Assembly: GCF_004214795.1 (NCBI RefSeq) | Contig: NZ_CP035928.1 | Coordinates: forward strand, 2,046,001-2,110,000 | Direction: 5' to 3' | Source of the DNA: Malaciobacter pacificus | GTDB taxonomy: Bacteria > Campylobacterota > Campylobacteria > Campylobacterales > Arcobacteraceae | DNA length: 64,000 bases | In this document: in pieces, positions 37,140 to 47,097 of the stretch | Layout of the letters: every line of letters begins with the position of its first letter | Numbering within the stretch: the first letter of the stretch is position 1 | Made by a program: the position numbers and the translations under genes | Notes under the pieces: model-generated | Databases searched by the model: none | What the model saw: only the letters and a program-made list of their open reading frames with translations | Told to the model about the DNA's origin: nothing

Positions 37140-38669
37140 CTATTCTAAAATTTGTTTTGCAAACTCTAAAGCTTGTGTTGTTAATTCTTCTCCACTAATC
37201 ATTCTTGCAATTTCATTTATTTTTTCATCTTTTGATAATTGTCTTACTATAGACTTTCCTTGATTTTTATCAACTAAAAAATGTTGATGTGCCGTTGAAG
37301 TTAATTGGGGCTGATGTGATATTGCAAAAATTTGATATGAAAGGGATAATTGCTCAAGTACTTTTGCAATAGCTTCACTCTCTTTCCCACTTAAATTTGC
37401 ATCGATTTCATCTAAAAAAAGGATACCATTATCAACAATTTGATATTCACTCATACTAGTTAATAAAGATAATCTTAATCTATTAAACTCACCTGAACTT
37501 ATGGTATCTAAGTTAACACCATTTAATTCAAATTCAATTTCATCTATACCTGATGCATCTAGTTTTTTTTCTTTTACTATAATTTTGGCATTGCTTAAAT
37601 ACAAAAATTTTAGATAATGGTTAATTTTTTTTTCTAACACGGATGCAGAGTTTTTTCTATATTTACTAATTTTTTGAGCCAAAGGCTCTAATATAGTTTC
37701 TAATTCTTTAACTTTTTTTTCTAATTTAGATTTCTCAAAAGATATATTTTCATATCCATCTAACTCTTTTTTCTTTTCTTCTTTATACTCTAAAGCTTGA
37801 CTAATTGAACCAAATCTTTTTTGCAGGGCTGATAGTTTTTCAATTCTATCTAATACAGTTTCTATGTCAATATCTTCTAATTCATATAAAGAATCATTAA
37901 ACTTTTCAAAAATATTATTTAACTCATTTATAGCATCATCAAAAAAAGTAGAATCCTCTTCTAATACTTCCAATGCATTTGAAACGCTTTGAACATACTC
38001 AAAAATAGGATTAGCTTTTTTTATAGACTCTTCAATTTTTTCTTTCTTACTTAATCTTTTCTTTAGTTCACTTAATTCCTCATATTCATCAACGCTAGGA
38101 TTAATTGCTTCAATTTTTTCAATTTCAAATTTTGCAAACTCTTTTAAATCTTCAAGTTTGTTTTCATCCTCAATAAGTTTATTAAGCTCTCTTTTCGAAT
38201 CAATATATTCTTTATAAGAATCATCAAACTCAGATTTTAATTTTTCATATTTAGGCTCATTTTTTAAAGTTAACTTATCTAAAAAATTCAGTAATTTAAC
38301 AGACTCAAAATCACTTGTATCTTTTAAATTTAAATGTTTAATTAGATTTGTAGAAAATTCAGTTAGGTTTTTTTTAGAAATAGTTTGATTATTTAAAAAA
38401 TATCTAACCTTCTCTTTTTTTATTGATTTTATAACAATATCATCATCTTTATCAATATCATAAGCTTCATTTTTAACAAGACTATCAATTAATTCAACCT
38501 CTCCAAGACTTGCTTTTACTTCACTTAGTGAGAATAGAGATAAAATAGCTTGCATCAAAATTGATTTACCAGCACCACTAGGTCCAGTAAAAACATTTAA
38601 ACCTTTGTTAAACTCTAAATTAACTTCATCAAACGATAAACAATCTTTTAAATAAATTCTACTAATCAA
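37140..38669 (-). CDS. recN: DNA repair protein RecN
   Basis: 509 aa. SMC-like ATPase acting early in double-strand-break repair. Walker A at residues 27-40 (GLNVFTGPSGAGKSILMQAI), long coiled coil (about 150-340), signature SSGEFNRLRLSLLTSMSEYQ, Walker B GILFLDEIDANLSGKESEAI, and the His loop ISHQPQLTSTAHQHF. Length agrees with other Campylobacterota RecN. It follows nadK directly, and RecN next to NAD kinase is a widespread arrangement. Confidence 0.95.
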   Translation of the reverse strand: MISRIYLKDCLSFDEVNLEFNKGLNVFTGPSGAGKSILMQAILSLFSLSEVKASLGEVELIDSLVKNEAYDIDKDDDIVIKSIKKEKVRYFLNNQTISKKNLTEFSTNLIKHLNLKDTSDFESVKLLNFLDKLTLKNEPKYEKLKSEFDDSYKEYIDSKRELNKLIEDENKLEDLKEFAKFEIEKIEAINPSVDEYEELSELKKRLSKKEKIEESIKKANPIFEYVQSVSNALEVLEEDSTFFDDAINELNNIFEKFNDSLYELEDIDIETVLDRIEKLSALQKRFGSISQALEYKEEKKKELDGYENISFEKSKLEKKVKELETILEPLAQKISKYRKNSASVLEKKINHYLKFLYLSNAKIIVKEKKLDASGIDEIEFELNGVNLDTISSGEFNRLRLSLLTSMSEYQIVDNGILFLDEIDANLSGKESEAIAKVLEQLSLSYQIFAISHQPQLTSTAHQHFLVDKNQGKSIVRQLSKDEKINEIARMISGEELTTQALEFAKQILE

Positions 38670-39539
38670 CTAATTTCCCCATGCTAATTTTTCATTTAAT
38701 ACTTCAAAAAAGTTTCTCTCACATCTATGAAGCATTTTTGCTTTCTGTGACGCTATTTTAATTTTTATAGATTCATTTTGTTCTACTTCATAGATATCTT
38801 GTCCATCAACAATTACAACAGCACCTTGACTATCAGATATTTTAAATTCTATTTCAAAATCTGCAGGCATAACTAATGGTCTTTGAGTTAAAGAGTGTGG
38901 TGCAACAGGAGTTATAATAAACGCTTCAGTTAATGGATAAACAATTGGACCTCCAACAGATAGATTATATGCAGTTGAGCCAGTTGGAGTTGAAATAATA
39001 ACTCCATCTCCAAAATAAGAATTAAAAGGCTTTCCATCAATCTTTGCATTTATTTTAATCATTGATGAAATTGATTTTCTTGTAATCACAATATCATTAA
39101 AAGCCACAAACTTATTTAAGTTTACGCTTCCTTCTACCATCATTCTTTCATCAATTTTATAATTGTCAGATTTTAAATCATTTAAAAACTTAGGTAATTC
39201 ATCCATATTAATATCAGTTAAAAAACCTAAAGTACCTAAATTTATCCCAAGTACAGGGATATTTGATTTAAAAGATTTTCTTGATACAGAAAGTAAAGTA
39301 CCATCACCACCAACTGATACTAAAAAGTCGACTTTATTGCAAAGTTCATCTAATGTTAATCCATCATTTAAACCTATCATCTTTGCAGAATTTATCTCAA
39401 TAAGTATTTTTATATCCATATTTTCAAATAATTCTTTTATATTCAAATACTCATCTTTTAATTCAGGACTTGAAGGCTTTAAGATGACACCAGCAGTATT
39501 AATAGATTTTAACTTTTGGCTATTTTTTTCTACTTTCAA
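38670..39539 (-). CDS. nadK: NAD kinase
   Basis: 289 aa from a TTG at 39539. NadK phosphorylates NAD to NADP. The motifs VSVGGDGTLLSVSRK, GINLGTLGFLTD, NDIVITRKSISSMIKI, GDGVIISTPTGSTAYNLSVG and GPIVYP are present. An upstream ATG at 39632 is in frame but lies inside the terminator stem of fusA and would add a hydrophobic tail not found in the family; AAAAAGAGA just before the TTG supports the shorter start. It abuts recN. Confidence 0.93.
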   Translation of the reverse strand: MKVEKNSQKLKSINTAGVILKPSSPELKDEYLNIKELFENMDIKILIEINSAKMIGLNDGLTLDELCNKVDFLVSVGGDGTLLSVSRKSFKSNIPVLGINLGTLGFLTDINMDELPKFLNDLKSDNYKIDERMMVEGSVNLNKFVAFNDIVITRKSISSMIKINAKIDGKPFNSYFGDGVIISTPTGSTAYNLSVGGPIVYPLTEAFIITPVAPHSLTQRPLVMPADFEIEFKISDSQGAVVIVDGQDIYEVEQNESIKIKIASQKAKMLHRCERNFFEVLNEKLAWGN

Positions 39540-39610
39540 ATTATCTCTTTTTATTAAATTATATAAATTATTGTAGCAAATTAAATAGAAATAACATATA
39601 TAATACAATA

Positions 39611-39642
39611 AAAAAGGGATATGCAAATGCATATCCCTTTTT
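39611..39642 (-). terminator. Rho-independent terminator of fusA
   Basis: Perfect 14-bp arms (39611-39624, 39629-39642) around a 4-base loop: AAAAAGGGATATGC and its complement. On the minus strand the stem ends in TTTTTT. It lies 25 bases past the fusA stop. Confidence 0.88.
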
Positions 39643-39667
39643 AAAAATTAATTTATTTATTAATAAA

Positions 39668-41776
39668 TTAACCGTTTCTCTTAGCGATAATTTCTTCAGA
39701 AACGTTTTTAGGAACTTCTTGGTATGAATCAAATAACATAGAATATGTAGCTCTACCTTGAGACATAGATCTTAAGTCTGTAGAGTATCCGAACATTTCA
39801 GATAATGGAATCATTGCAGTAACTAATTTAACACCAGCTCTGTCATCCATAGATTGAACTTGTCCTCTTCTTTTGTTACAATCACCGATTACATCTCCCA
39901 TGTACTCTTCAGGAGTTTCAATTTCAACTTTCATCATTGGCTCTAAGATTACTGCACCAGCAGCTGCAGATCTACAACCTTGTTTGAATCCCATAGAAGC
40001 AGCTAATTTAAACGCCATTTCAGATGAGTCAACGTCGTGGTATGAACCATCATATAATGTAACTTGAATATCAACCATTGGGTAACCTGCTAAGATACCA
40101 CCTGCCATTGCTTCTTCACAACCTTTTTGAACTGCAGGAACATACTCTTTTGGTACAACCCCACCTTTAATTTCATTGTGGAATAAGAAGTTATCTTCGC
40201 CACCAGCTGGTAATGGCTCAATATTTAAGTAAACGTGACCGTATTGACCTTTACCACCAGATTGTTTAGCATATTTGTACTCTTGTTTAACAGCATTTTT
40301 AATAGTTTCTCTATAAGCAACTTGTGGAGCACCAACTTCAGCTTCTACTTTAAATTCTCTTTTCATTCTATCTACAAGAATTTCAAGGTGTAATTCACCC
40401 ATTCCTGAAATAATAGTTTGTCCAGACTCTTCATCAGTATTAACTCTGAATGATGGATCTTCTTCTGCTAATTTTCCTAATGCAATACCCATTTTTTCTT
40501 GGTCAGCTTTAGTTTTTGGCTCAACTGCAACAGAAATAACTGGTTCTGGGAATTCCATTCTTTCTAAAATTACTGGATCTTTATCAGAAGCTAATGTATC
40601 ACCAGTGATTGTAGATTTTAAACCAACAACTGCACCAATTTCACCAGCGTATAATTGAGAAACTTCTTCTCTATTATTTGCATGCATTTTAAGTAATCTT
40701 CCGATTCTCTCTTTTTTCATTTTAGTTGAGTTCATTACATAAGTTCCAGACTCTAATTGTCCTCTATAAACTCTTGTAAATGTTAATTGTCCAACAAATG
40801 GGTCAGTCATAATTTTAAATGCAAGTGCAGCTACTTCACCTTCATCAGAAGAAGGAACGATAACAGCTTCACCATCTTGAGTTTCACCTCTAATATCAGC
40901 AACTTCAGTAGGAGCTGGTAAGTACATAGCAACAGCGTCAAGTAAAGTTTGAACACCTTTATTTTTAAATGCAGTACCACAAGTCATTGGAGTAATTGCC
41001 ATTGCTAAACATTGTTTTTTAAGTCCAGCAATAATTTCATCTTCAGATAATTCACCCTCTTCAAAATATTTTTCCATTAATTCTTCAGATGACTCAGCAG
41101 CAGCTTCAATCATTTTTTCTCTGTATTCTTCAGCTTGGTCTAATAACTCAGCAGGAATTTCTTCTTCATGGTAAGCAGAACCCATAGCAGCATCTTCATC
41201 CCATACAATAGCTTTCATTTTAACTAAGTCAATAATACCTCTAAAGTTTTCTTCAGCACCAATTGGTAATTGAACAGGAACAGGGTTAGCACCTAATCTT
41301 TCAGCAACTTGTTTTTCAACGTTGAAGAAATCAGCACCCGTTCTATCCATTTTATTAACAAAAATCATTCTTGGTACTTTATACTTATTAGCTTGTCTCC
41401 AAACAGTTTCAGATTGTGGTTGAACTCCACCAACTGAACAGAATACTGCAACAGCACCATCTAAAACTCTCATAGATCTCTCAACTTCAATTGTGAAGTC
41501 AACGTGACCTGGAGTGTCAATGATATTTACTTGTAATTGCTCATTAGTTTTTGGGTGAGGCCAGAAACAAGTAGTTGCAGCAGAAGTAATTGTAATACCT
41601 CTTTCTTGCTCTTGTTCCATCCAGTCCATAGTAGCAGCACCTTCATGAACCTCACCAATTTTATGAGATACACCAGTATAGAATAAAATTCTTTCAGTAG
41701 TTGTAGTCTTACCTGCATCAATGTGAGCAGCAATACCAATATTTCTAACTCTATTAAGAGGAGTTTTTCTTGCCAT
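39668..41776 (-). CDS. fusA: translation elongation factor G
   Basis: 702 aa. Translocation GTPase. GTP-binding motifs: [40 protein letters not shown]. Domain II to V motifs such as [20 protein letters not shown] and [12 protein letters not shown] are present. Length standard. It is third in an rpsL-rpsG-fusA order, separated from rpsG by a terminator-like hairpin. Confidence 0.98.
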   Translation of the reverse strand: MARKTPLNRVRNIGIAAHIDAGKTTTTERILFYTGVSHKIGEVHEGAATMDWMEQEQERGITITSAATTCFWPHPKTNEQLQVNIIDTPGHVDFTIEVERSMRVLDGAVAVFCSVGGVQPQSETVWRQANKYKVPRMIFVNKMDRTGADFFNVEKQVAERLGANPVPVQLPIGAEENFRGIIDLVKMKAIVWDEDAAMGSAYHEEEIPAELLDQAEEYREKMIEAAAESSEELMEKYFEEGELSEDEIIAGLKKQCLAMAITPMTCGTAFKNKGVQTLLDAVAMYLPAPTEVADIRGETQDGEAVIVPSSDEGEVAALAFKIMTDPFVGQLTFTRVYRGQLESGTYVMNSTKMKKERIGRLLKMHANNREEVSQLYAGEIGAVVGLKSTITGDTLASDKDPVILERMEFPEPVISVAVEPKTKADQEKMGIALGKLAEEDPSFRVNTDEESGQTIISGMGELHLEILVDRMKREFKVEAEVGAPQVAYRETIKNAVKQEYKYAKQSGGKGQYGHVYLNIEPLPAGGEDNFLFHNEIKGGVVPKEYVPAVQKGCEEAMAGGILAGYPMVDIQVTLYDGSYHDVDSSEMAFKLAASMGFKQGCRSAAAGAVILEPMMKVEIETPEEYMGDVIGDCNKRRGQVQSMDDRAGVKLVTAMIPLSEMFGYSTDLRSMSQGRATYSMLFDSYQEVPKNVSEEIIAKRNG

Positions 41777-41837
41777 CTTAAGTTTTCCTTTTAAATTTTG
41801 TAAAGTTTTCGTGATTGTATCAAAAAAACACTAAAAA

Positions 41838-41860
41838 AAAAGGGTGTTAAACACCCTTTT
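41838..41860 (-). terminator. terminator-like hairpin between rpsG and fusA
   Basis: AAAAGGGTGT (41838-41847) pairs with ACACCCTTTT (41851-41860). On the minus strand a run of T follows (41841-41833), the form of a Rho-independent terminator. It lies 31 bases past rpsG and 61 bases before fusA, so fusA expression may need read-through or its own promoter. Confidence 0.75.
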
Positions 41861-41891
41861 CATATCTGATATAAATATTATTACAGATTGA

Positions 41892-42371
<480 letters not shown>

Positions 42372-42375
42372 CTAC

Positions 42376-42750
42376 TTATTTCTTAGGTCTTTTAGTACCG
42401 TATTTAGATCTTGCAACAGTTCTATTTGCAACACCAGCAGTATCTAACGCACCTCTTACGATGTGGTACTTAACACCAGGTAAATCCTTAACTCTTCCCC
42501 CTCTAACTAATACGATAGAGTGCTCTTGTAAGTTGTGACCCTCACCACCGATGTATGAAATAACTTCAAATCCAGTAGTTAATCTAACTTTTGCAACTTT
42601 TCTTAAAGCCGAGTTTGGTTTCTTAGGAGTAGTAGTATATACTCTTGTACATACACCTCTTCTTTGTGGACAATCTTTTAATGCTGGTGATTTAGATTTT
42701 TTAATCACCTTTTTTCGCTCTTTTCTAACAAGCTGATTAATAGTAGGCAT
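42376..42750 (-). CDS. rpsL: ribosomal protein S12
   Basis: 124 aa. [39 protein letters not shown] and [20 protein letters not shown] identify S12, the decoding-centre protein. The residues where streptomycin resistance arises carry the sensitive-type Lys (PKKPNS and GGRVKDLPG). The 155 bp upstream contain two small inverted repeats (around 42768-42800 and 42816-42832) that probably belong to its leader. Confidence 0.98.
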   Translation of the reverse strand: MPTINQLVRKERKKVIKKSKSPALKDCPQRRGVCTRVYTTTPKKPNSALRKVAKVRLTTGFEVISYIGGEGHNLQEHSIVLVRGGRVKDLPGVKYHIVRGALDTAGVANRTVARSKYGTKRPKK

Positions 42751-42905
42751 TTTTTCCCTTTAATTAAATTGGTTTGAGCAATTAAAGCAATGCTCATGCT
42801 TCTCGTCTAACTTCAACATACTGTTGAAACGATACTACCATTCTAGGAAACAGTAAGTTTTCTAAAAAAGTTTGCAATTTTACTTAATTTAAACTTAATT
42901 TGTCT

Positions 42906-43352
42906 TTAAACATATTTTTGAATAAAAGAGTTCAATGTATTTGCAAACTTTTGTGCATCTTTTTTATCAAAGGGCTTTGGGCCTTTTGTTAACTCCCCTG
43001 CATCCCTTAATTCTTGCATTAAATTTCTATATGCTAAATACTCTTTAATATTATCTTGAGTATAAAGTTCTCCTCTATGATCAATTGCATGGGCATTTTT
43101 TTCTAATATTCTATTAGCAAGTGGTATATCAGCTGTTATTGCTAAATCATTTTCATTTATTAATTCAACTATTTTATTATCTGCTTCATCAGCACCTAAT
43201 TCTACAATCACATAAGTGATATAACTACTTTTACCAACATTGATTTTCTTATTAGAAATTACATAAGTTTCAATAGATTTTTTTTCTATAGCTTTTAGAG
43301 TAATTGGCTTTAAAAGATTTGGGAATGCATCACCATCTATAAATAGTTTCAT
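42906..43352 (-). CDS. UPF0178 (YaiI/YqxD, DUF188) family protein
   Basis: 148 aa. MKLFIDGDAFPN, VELGADEADNKIVELINEND, LAITADIPLANRILEKNAHA and IDHRGELYT are typical of this family, which has a PIN-related fold with conserved acidic residues and no settled function. It is 3 bp downstream of the DUF2971 gene. It may be the last gene of the conserved chromosome before the accessory region. Confidence 0.9.
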   Translation of the reverse strand: MKLFIDGDAFPNLLKPITLKAIEKKSIETYVISNKKINVGKSSYITYVIVELGADEADNKIVELINENDLAITADIPLANRILEKNAHAIDHRGELYTQDNIKEYLAYRNLMQELRDAGELTKGPKPFDKKDAQKFANTLNSFIQKYV

Positions 43353-43355
43353 GTT

Positions 43356-44171
43356 TTACCTGTATGAAGATTTTGATTTTTTTATTTTAACATCATAAAA
43401 ACCATTTATTGATAAAAATATTTTTATCTCTTGGTCTATAAATCTATTTTTAGGACCTTTTATTATTTCTACAATAGCAGGAGTTTTTGTTATCATTTTT
43501 TCAAATTTTAGTTCAAAATAGGGAATAAGATTCCCACAAACAGCTCTAAATTTCATTTGTGAAATATTGTCTTTAAATACGAACTGTCTATTTATAGGAT
43601 TATCTATAATTGTTGGACTATGAATTAATCTTACTTCTTGCTCTTCTTTAAACAACTCATTTTTTGATTTTGCTGATAGATTATTTATATCATTTATAAC
43701 TGTTTCACAAATATTTATAAATTTTGTACTTTTCACATCTATATTGTCATCTAATAAATTAATTGGTTCTAAAATATTATCAATTAACTCTTCTTGTTTT
43801 GATTCATCATATAATACTACACTAGTGGTAATTAATCTATTTTCTTTAAAATAATCAGTATTAAATCCTATTGCAACACCATGCCCATCATTTGCATAAG
43901 CTCTCCATTGACTTAACAAATCATTACCTTGTGAAAATGATGCAATATAAACATTTGGTAATTTTTGATTATAAATTTTTTCAAAAGCACTATATTTATC
44001 AAAACTATTTTTTGTAGTGTTTTTCTCTATTTTTTTTAATACTTTCTCTTTTATCCAATGAATTTCTTTATAATCATTTAGATTATAAACTGAACTTAAC
44101 CATAGAGTTTTATTTTGGATTATTGCTCTAAATGATTCTACATTACAGTAATGATATATTATTTTTCCCAC
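43356..44171 (-). CDS. DUF2971 family protein
   Basis: 271 aa from a GTG at 44171 with AAAGGAG five bases upstream. YHYCNVESFRAIIQNKTLWL, SSVYNLNDYKEIHW and ASFSQGNDLLSQWRAYANDG with HGVAIGFN match the DUF2971 pattern. Function unknown; such genes are frequent in accessory regions and near defence genes. It lies at the border between housekeeping DNA and the element, and could belong to either. Confidence 0.85.
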   Translation of the reverse strand: MGKIIYHYCNVESFRAIIQNKTLWLSSVYNLNDYKEIHWIKEKVLKKIEKNTTKNSFDKYSAFEKIYNQKLPNVYIASFSQGNDLLSQWRAYANDGHGVAIGFNTDYFKENRLITTSVVLYDESKQEELIDNILEPINLLDDNIDVKSTKFINICETVINDINNLSAKSKNELFKEEQEVRLIHSPTIIDNPINRQFVFKDNISQMKFRAVCGNLIPYFELKFEKMITKTPAIVEIIKGPKNRFIDQEIKIFLSINGFYDVKIKKSKSSYR

Positions 44172-44208
44172 AATAACTCCTTTTAGTCATTATACTAAAA
44201 GATTTTTA

Positions 44209-44332
44209 TTTTTTCCAGATTAGTTTTTTCTATATATTTATATATAAAATTATAATTAAATATATATTATATTTTATTTTATATATGTTATAATAATCTT
44301 ATATAATATATATTTTAATATAGGATTTTTTA
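44209..44332. promoter_or_regulatory. AT-rich upstream region of parA
   Basis: About 120 bp made almost only of A and T, with repeated TATATA/ATATAT runs and TATAAT at several places (for example near 44288 and 44303). It can hold the parA promoter and binding sites for the small partner protein; a centromere site here is a guess. Confidence 0.4.
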
Positions 44333-44929
44333 ATGTCATACGTTGTTTATAGTATTAAAGGTGGAGTTGGGAAAACGACACTTTCAGTTCAAATCTCACA
44401 AATGTTAGATTTTACTTATGTTACAAATGATTCTCACTCATCAGCACATAATTTAATGCCAGAAGAAAAAGGATTTTTAGTTTCAAAAGATGAATATAAG
44501 GAGATACCTTTTGATGAAAATGTGGTTTATGACTTTGGGGGATTCAAGGATGAAAGAATAAAAGATATTCTAACTAAAGTCAATAAAGTAGTTATTCCAA
44601 CACTTACATCTATTGTTGACGTTCAAGCAACACTTGCAACACTAAAAGATGTTATAAACGTAAATAAAAATATCATAATAGTAATCAATAGAACAAAAAA
44701 CAATAATAAAGCTGTTGAGTTAAAAGAGTATTTAACAGAAGAGATAAATAAACAATTCAACAGTATTTTTATTCCAATAATTTTTGTAAGAGATTCGTCA
44801 GTTTTAGAAGATTCACTTTTTGATTGTGAATATATTGAAGATAAAGCTGGAAATAATAGATTTAAAAGACATATTTATAGAAATGCAATTGAAGACATGA
44901 TACAGCTAAGAAATATATTGGAGAAATAA
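44333..44929 (+). CDS. ParA-type partition ATPase
   Basis: 198 aa, a minimal ParA. The deviant Walker A SIKGGVGKTT (residues 7-16) begins the protein and VVYDFGGFKDERI supplies switch residues. There is no N-terminal DNA-binding domain, as in the short ParA class (type Ib) paired with ribbon-helix-helix partners. It is followed after 1 bp by a small basic gene that fits the partner. Likely role: stable inheritance of the element. Confidence 0.85.
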   Translation: MSYVVYSIKGGVGKTTLSVQISQMLDFTYVTNDSHSSAHNLMPEEKGFLVSKDEYKEIPFDENVVYDFGGFKDERIKDILTKVNKVVIPTLTSIVDVQATLATLKDVINVNKNIIIVINRTKNNNKAVELKEYLTEEINKQFNSIFIPIIFVRDSSVLEDSLFDCEYIEDKAGNNRFKRHIYRNAIEDMIQLRNILEK

Positions 44930-44930
44930 A

Positions 44931-45194
44931 ATGAGTTATGCGGATAAATTAAAACAAAATACTTCAAAAATAAAAACTAGTGAAAAAGTTTTAGAAGATA
45001 AAAAAAAGAGTGGAAGGCCAAAAAAACCTCTTGAAGAGATAAGAAATACAGCTATTCCAGTTGCTCTTAATAAATTTGAGAAAAATTGGATTGAAAATCA
45101 AGCTAAAAAATTATCTAAAGAAATTGGTGTTAAAATTACCACTTCAGCTTGGATGAGAATGGTTTTATTAAAAGATATGCCTAATGATGAATAA
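44931..45194 (+). CDS. small DNA-binding partner of ParA (candidate ParB/ParG-like)
   Basis: 87 aa. A basic disordered N-terminus (KLKQNTSKIKTSEKVLEDKK with SGRPKKP) leads into a compact C-terminal segment (IPVALNKFEKNWIENQAKKL ... ITTSAWMRMVLLKDM) that could form a ribbon-helix-helix. The AT-hook-like GRPKKP may contact the minor groove. Position 1 bp behind parA supports partition; no sequence match is claimed. Confidence 0.65.
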   Translation: MSYADKLKQNTSKIKTSEKVLEDKKKSGRPKKPLEEIRNTAIPVALNKFEKNWIENQAKKLSKEIGVKITTSAWMRMVLLKDMPNDE

Positions 45195-45195
45195 T

Positions 45196-45474
45196 TCAAT
45201 TATCATCATTAGATTTTTTTTCATTACTTTTAGAAGCAAATCCAGATTTTTTACTTTTTTTAATTAATTCTAAAGAATTTATTTCATCAGTATAATTAAT
45301 ACCCATACTATTCAACAATGCAAAACATTTCGCATTAACTGCTATGCTATTAGGTACTTCACCCTTTTTTTTACAAGCTTGAATATTTTTTTCACTAACC
45401 TTTATTAACTGAGCAAATTTTGGTAAACTAATTTCAGCATCCAATAATAATTTCTTAAAGTCTACAAAAGTCAT
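45196..45474 (-). CDS. helix-turn-helix regulator, small
   Basis: 92 aa. FKKLLLDAEISLPKFAQLIK with VSEKNIQACKKKGEVPN reads as a Cro/C1-like helix-turn-helix; the C-terminal 25 residues are basic and Ser-rich. It faces parA-parB with 1 bp between the stops. Target unknown; the palindrome at 45573-45600 upstream is a plausible operator. Confidence 0.65.
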   Translation of the reverse strand: MTFVDFKKLLLDAEISLPKFAQLIKVSEKNIQACKKKGEVPNSIAVNAKCFALLNSMGINYTDEINSLELIKKSKKSGFASKSNEKKSNDDN

Positions 45475-45744
45475 ATATGAATCCTTAATTTATATGTATT
45501 ATTATATACTAAAAACCATATAATATTACTAAAATCATTATAATATAAATTAGATGAAATAACTTTATTTAAATAAGTAATAGTTAAAACTATTACTTAT
45601 GATTTTGGCATAACCTTAACAGGAACGACTTGGAATACAATAAAGTCTTATATGCACCTAAAAATAGTATATTATAGAAGTTAATTTATAAAATTACCGT
45701 ATTATTTACCGTTAAATAATTCTACTTATAGTACCTGAAAGAAT
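45475..45744. other. 270-bp gap with a palindrome, no gene seen
   Basis: It holds the promoter side of the small regulator (45475-45550, repeated ATATAATAT-type runs), the palindrome at 45573-45600, and a short patch of higher GC (about 45603-45650). Frames are broken by stops; the longest is about 16 codons on the minus strand. No gene is supported. Confidence 0.5.
45573..45600. repeat. near-perfect palindrome in the regulator intergenic region
   Basis: ATAAGTAATAGTT (45573-45585) and its exact reverse complement (45588-45600) are separated by two bases. A 28-bp near-perfect dyad fits a dimeric repressor operator; it has no T-run and stands about 100 bp upstream of the small HTH gene. Confidence 0.7.
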
Positions 45745-46539
45745 TTACAACTTATCTAAACTAGATATAATCATATTAACAATTTCTAATCTATTCTTAT
45801 CTAAATCTTTATCTGTATATTTATTTTTAAATTCATTTATATTTAAATAAGCTTCATTAAAAGACATTATAAAAAAATCAATATTCTGATTTTCAATATT
45901 AATAGTTTCATCAATTTTTATATCTTTTAATGTTAAATTATTTTCTACAATATAGTTAGATAAATTATATTCTTTAAAAGAAACTAATGTCTTGTAAAAT
46001 ATGTAATACACTTTTAGTTTTGAATCTTTTAATAACTCTTCAATAGATATATTACTATTAAAAAGTTGTGAGAGAATCATTACATCAACATTTAACAGTT
46101 TTTTTATATAAAGAGGTTCTATATTTTGAACTACAATAAAATCTGCGTATATTTTTTCAATAAAACTAACATACTCTTCATCTGAAAAGTACTTGTGTTT
46201 TGAATCTAATGAAATAAAATCTATTGATTTAAAGAAAATAAATAATGGATGATTGCAATCGATTGGAATACCAGGTTTTATAAATTCTTCTAAATACATT
46301 CTAAAAATATTTAAATAATGAAATGAAATAAATTTATATCCAGCATTTTTTTCTTGTGATTTTATTTTACCAGTTTTCAAAAATTCTTCTAATTCATCTT
46401 TTAAAAAATATTTTTCAAGTAATTTAATAATTGGACGATTTTGTTTAGAAAAATTAGAATAACTTCTAGTACTAATATCTAATAGTTCACAAGCTACTTG
46501 TTTAAATCCATGTTCAATATTATCATTTTTCATAAGCAT
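45745..46539 (-). CDS. protein with N-terminal helix-turn-helix-like segment, not recognised
   Basis: 264 aa. The first 55 residues (KQVACELLDISTRSYSNFSK with QNRPIIKLLEKYFLKDELEE) look like a helix-turn-helix that reads operator DNA; the rest is helical without a known domain. It is divergent from the AlpA-like gene over a 213-bp region with repeated TTCTAC/GTAGAA half-sites, so it may regulate that gene. Function unknown. Confidence 0.6.
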   Translation of the reverse strand: MLMKNDNIEHGFKQVACELLDISTRSYSNFSKQNRPIIKLLEKYFLKDELEEFLKTGKIKSQEKNAGYKFISFHYLNIFRMYLEEFIKPGIPIDCNHPLFIFFKSIDFISLDSKHKYFSDEEYVSFIEKIYADFIVVQNIEPLYIKKLLNVDVMILSQLFNSNISIEELLKDSKLKVYYIFYKTLVSFKEYNLSNYIVENNLTLKDIKIDETINIENQNIDFFIMSFNEAYLNINEFKNKYTDKDLDKNRLEIVNMIISSLDKL

Positions 46540-46752
46540 ATATTTCTACTTTTTAAGATTTTTAATTTTTTAGTAGAAAATTATACCATATTAAGCAAAA
46601 ATTAAATTTAATGGAATATAATTCTATATGAACTCATTTGATTAAATATATATAGAAATATATTCTACTATGAGGAGTTATTTTAAAATACACTGTTAAC
46701 TTTAAAAATCTGAGAAACATTAAATATCAAAGAAATTAATTAAAGGATAAAA
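46540..46752. promoter_or_regulatory. divergent regulatory region with TTCTAC/GTAGAA half-sites
   Basis: TTTCTACT (46543-46550) and AGTAGAAA (46572-46579) form an 8-bp inverted repeat with a 21-base gap. A second group of related half-sites lies about 46650-46672 (ATAGAAATATATTCTA). Both flank likely promoters of the divergent genes. AAAGGA precedes the ATG at 46753. Confidence 0.5.
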
Positions 46753-46989
46753 ATGAAAAATGATGATATTACATTGGATACATTTATCAAAAAAAAAGAA
46801 TTATTAAATTATGTCAAAATTGGTGAAACAAAGTTAGATGAGTTAATAAGGACAGGAAAACTTATACAACCACTAATGATTGATGGATTTAAAGATCCTC
46901 TTTATTCACTTCAAGAATTAAATGAATGGATGAAGGAACAACGAGAAAAAAGAAAACTCCCTAAGCAAGTAAGTTTGGCGACCAATTGA
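46753..46989 (+). CDS. AlpA/excisionase-like small DNA-binding protein
   Basis: 78 aa. The order 'DTFIKKKELLNYVKIGETKL', 'DELIRTGKLIQPL' and 'YSLQELNEWMKEQREKR' is that of AlpA/MerR-type winged helix proteins, which act as excisionases or activators of element genes. Its position at the head of the replication and transfer genes fits a switch for the element. Confidence 0.7.
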   Translation: MKNDDITLDTFIKKKELLNYVKIGETKLDELIRTGKLIQPLMIDGFKDPLYSLQELNEWMKEQREKRKLPKQVSLATN

Positions 46990-47097
46990 TTAGAGAGTAA
47001 TTAAAATACTACTAAAAGTTTTTAATCGGCTGCATTATATCTAATATAAATATATTAACTGCTTATCGATTATTCAATCAAAAATAAAAACAAAAAC

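Noticed and set aside
39540-39632. Longer N-terminus of NAD kinase
   Set aside because: Its ATG is part of the fusA terminator stem and the added residues are not seen in the family.
42751-44332. A tRNA gene or attachment site at the border of the accessory region
   Set aside because: No cloverleaf or GTTCRA-type loop and no direct repeat could be seen.
45603-45650. Short minus-strand frame of about 16 codons in the GC-richer patch, possibly a gene remnant
   Set aside because: Too short to assign and closed by stops on both sides.
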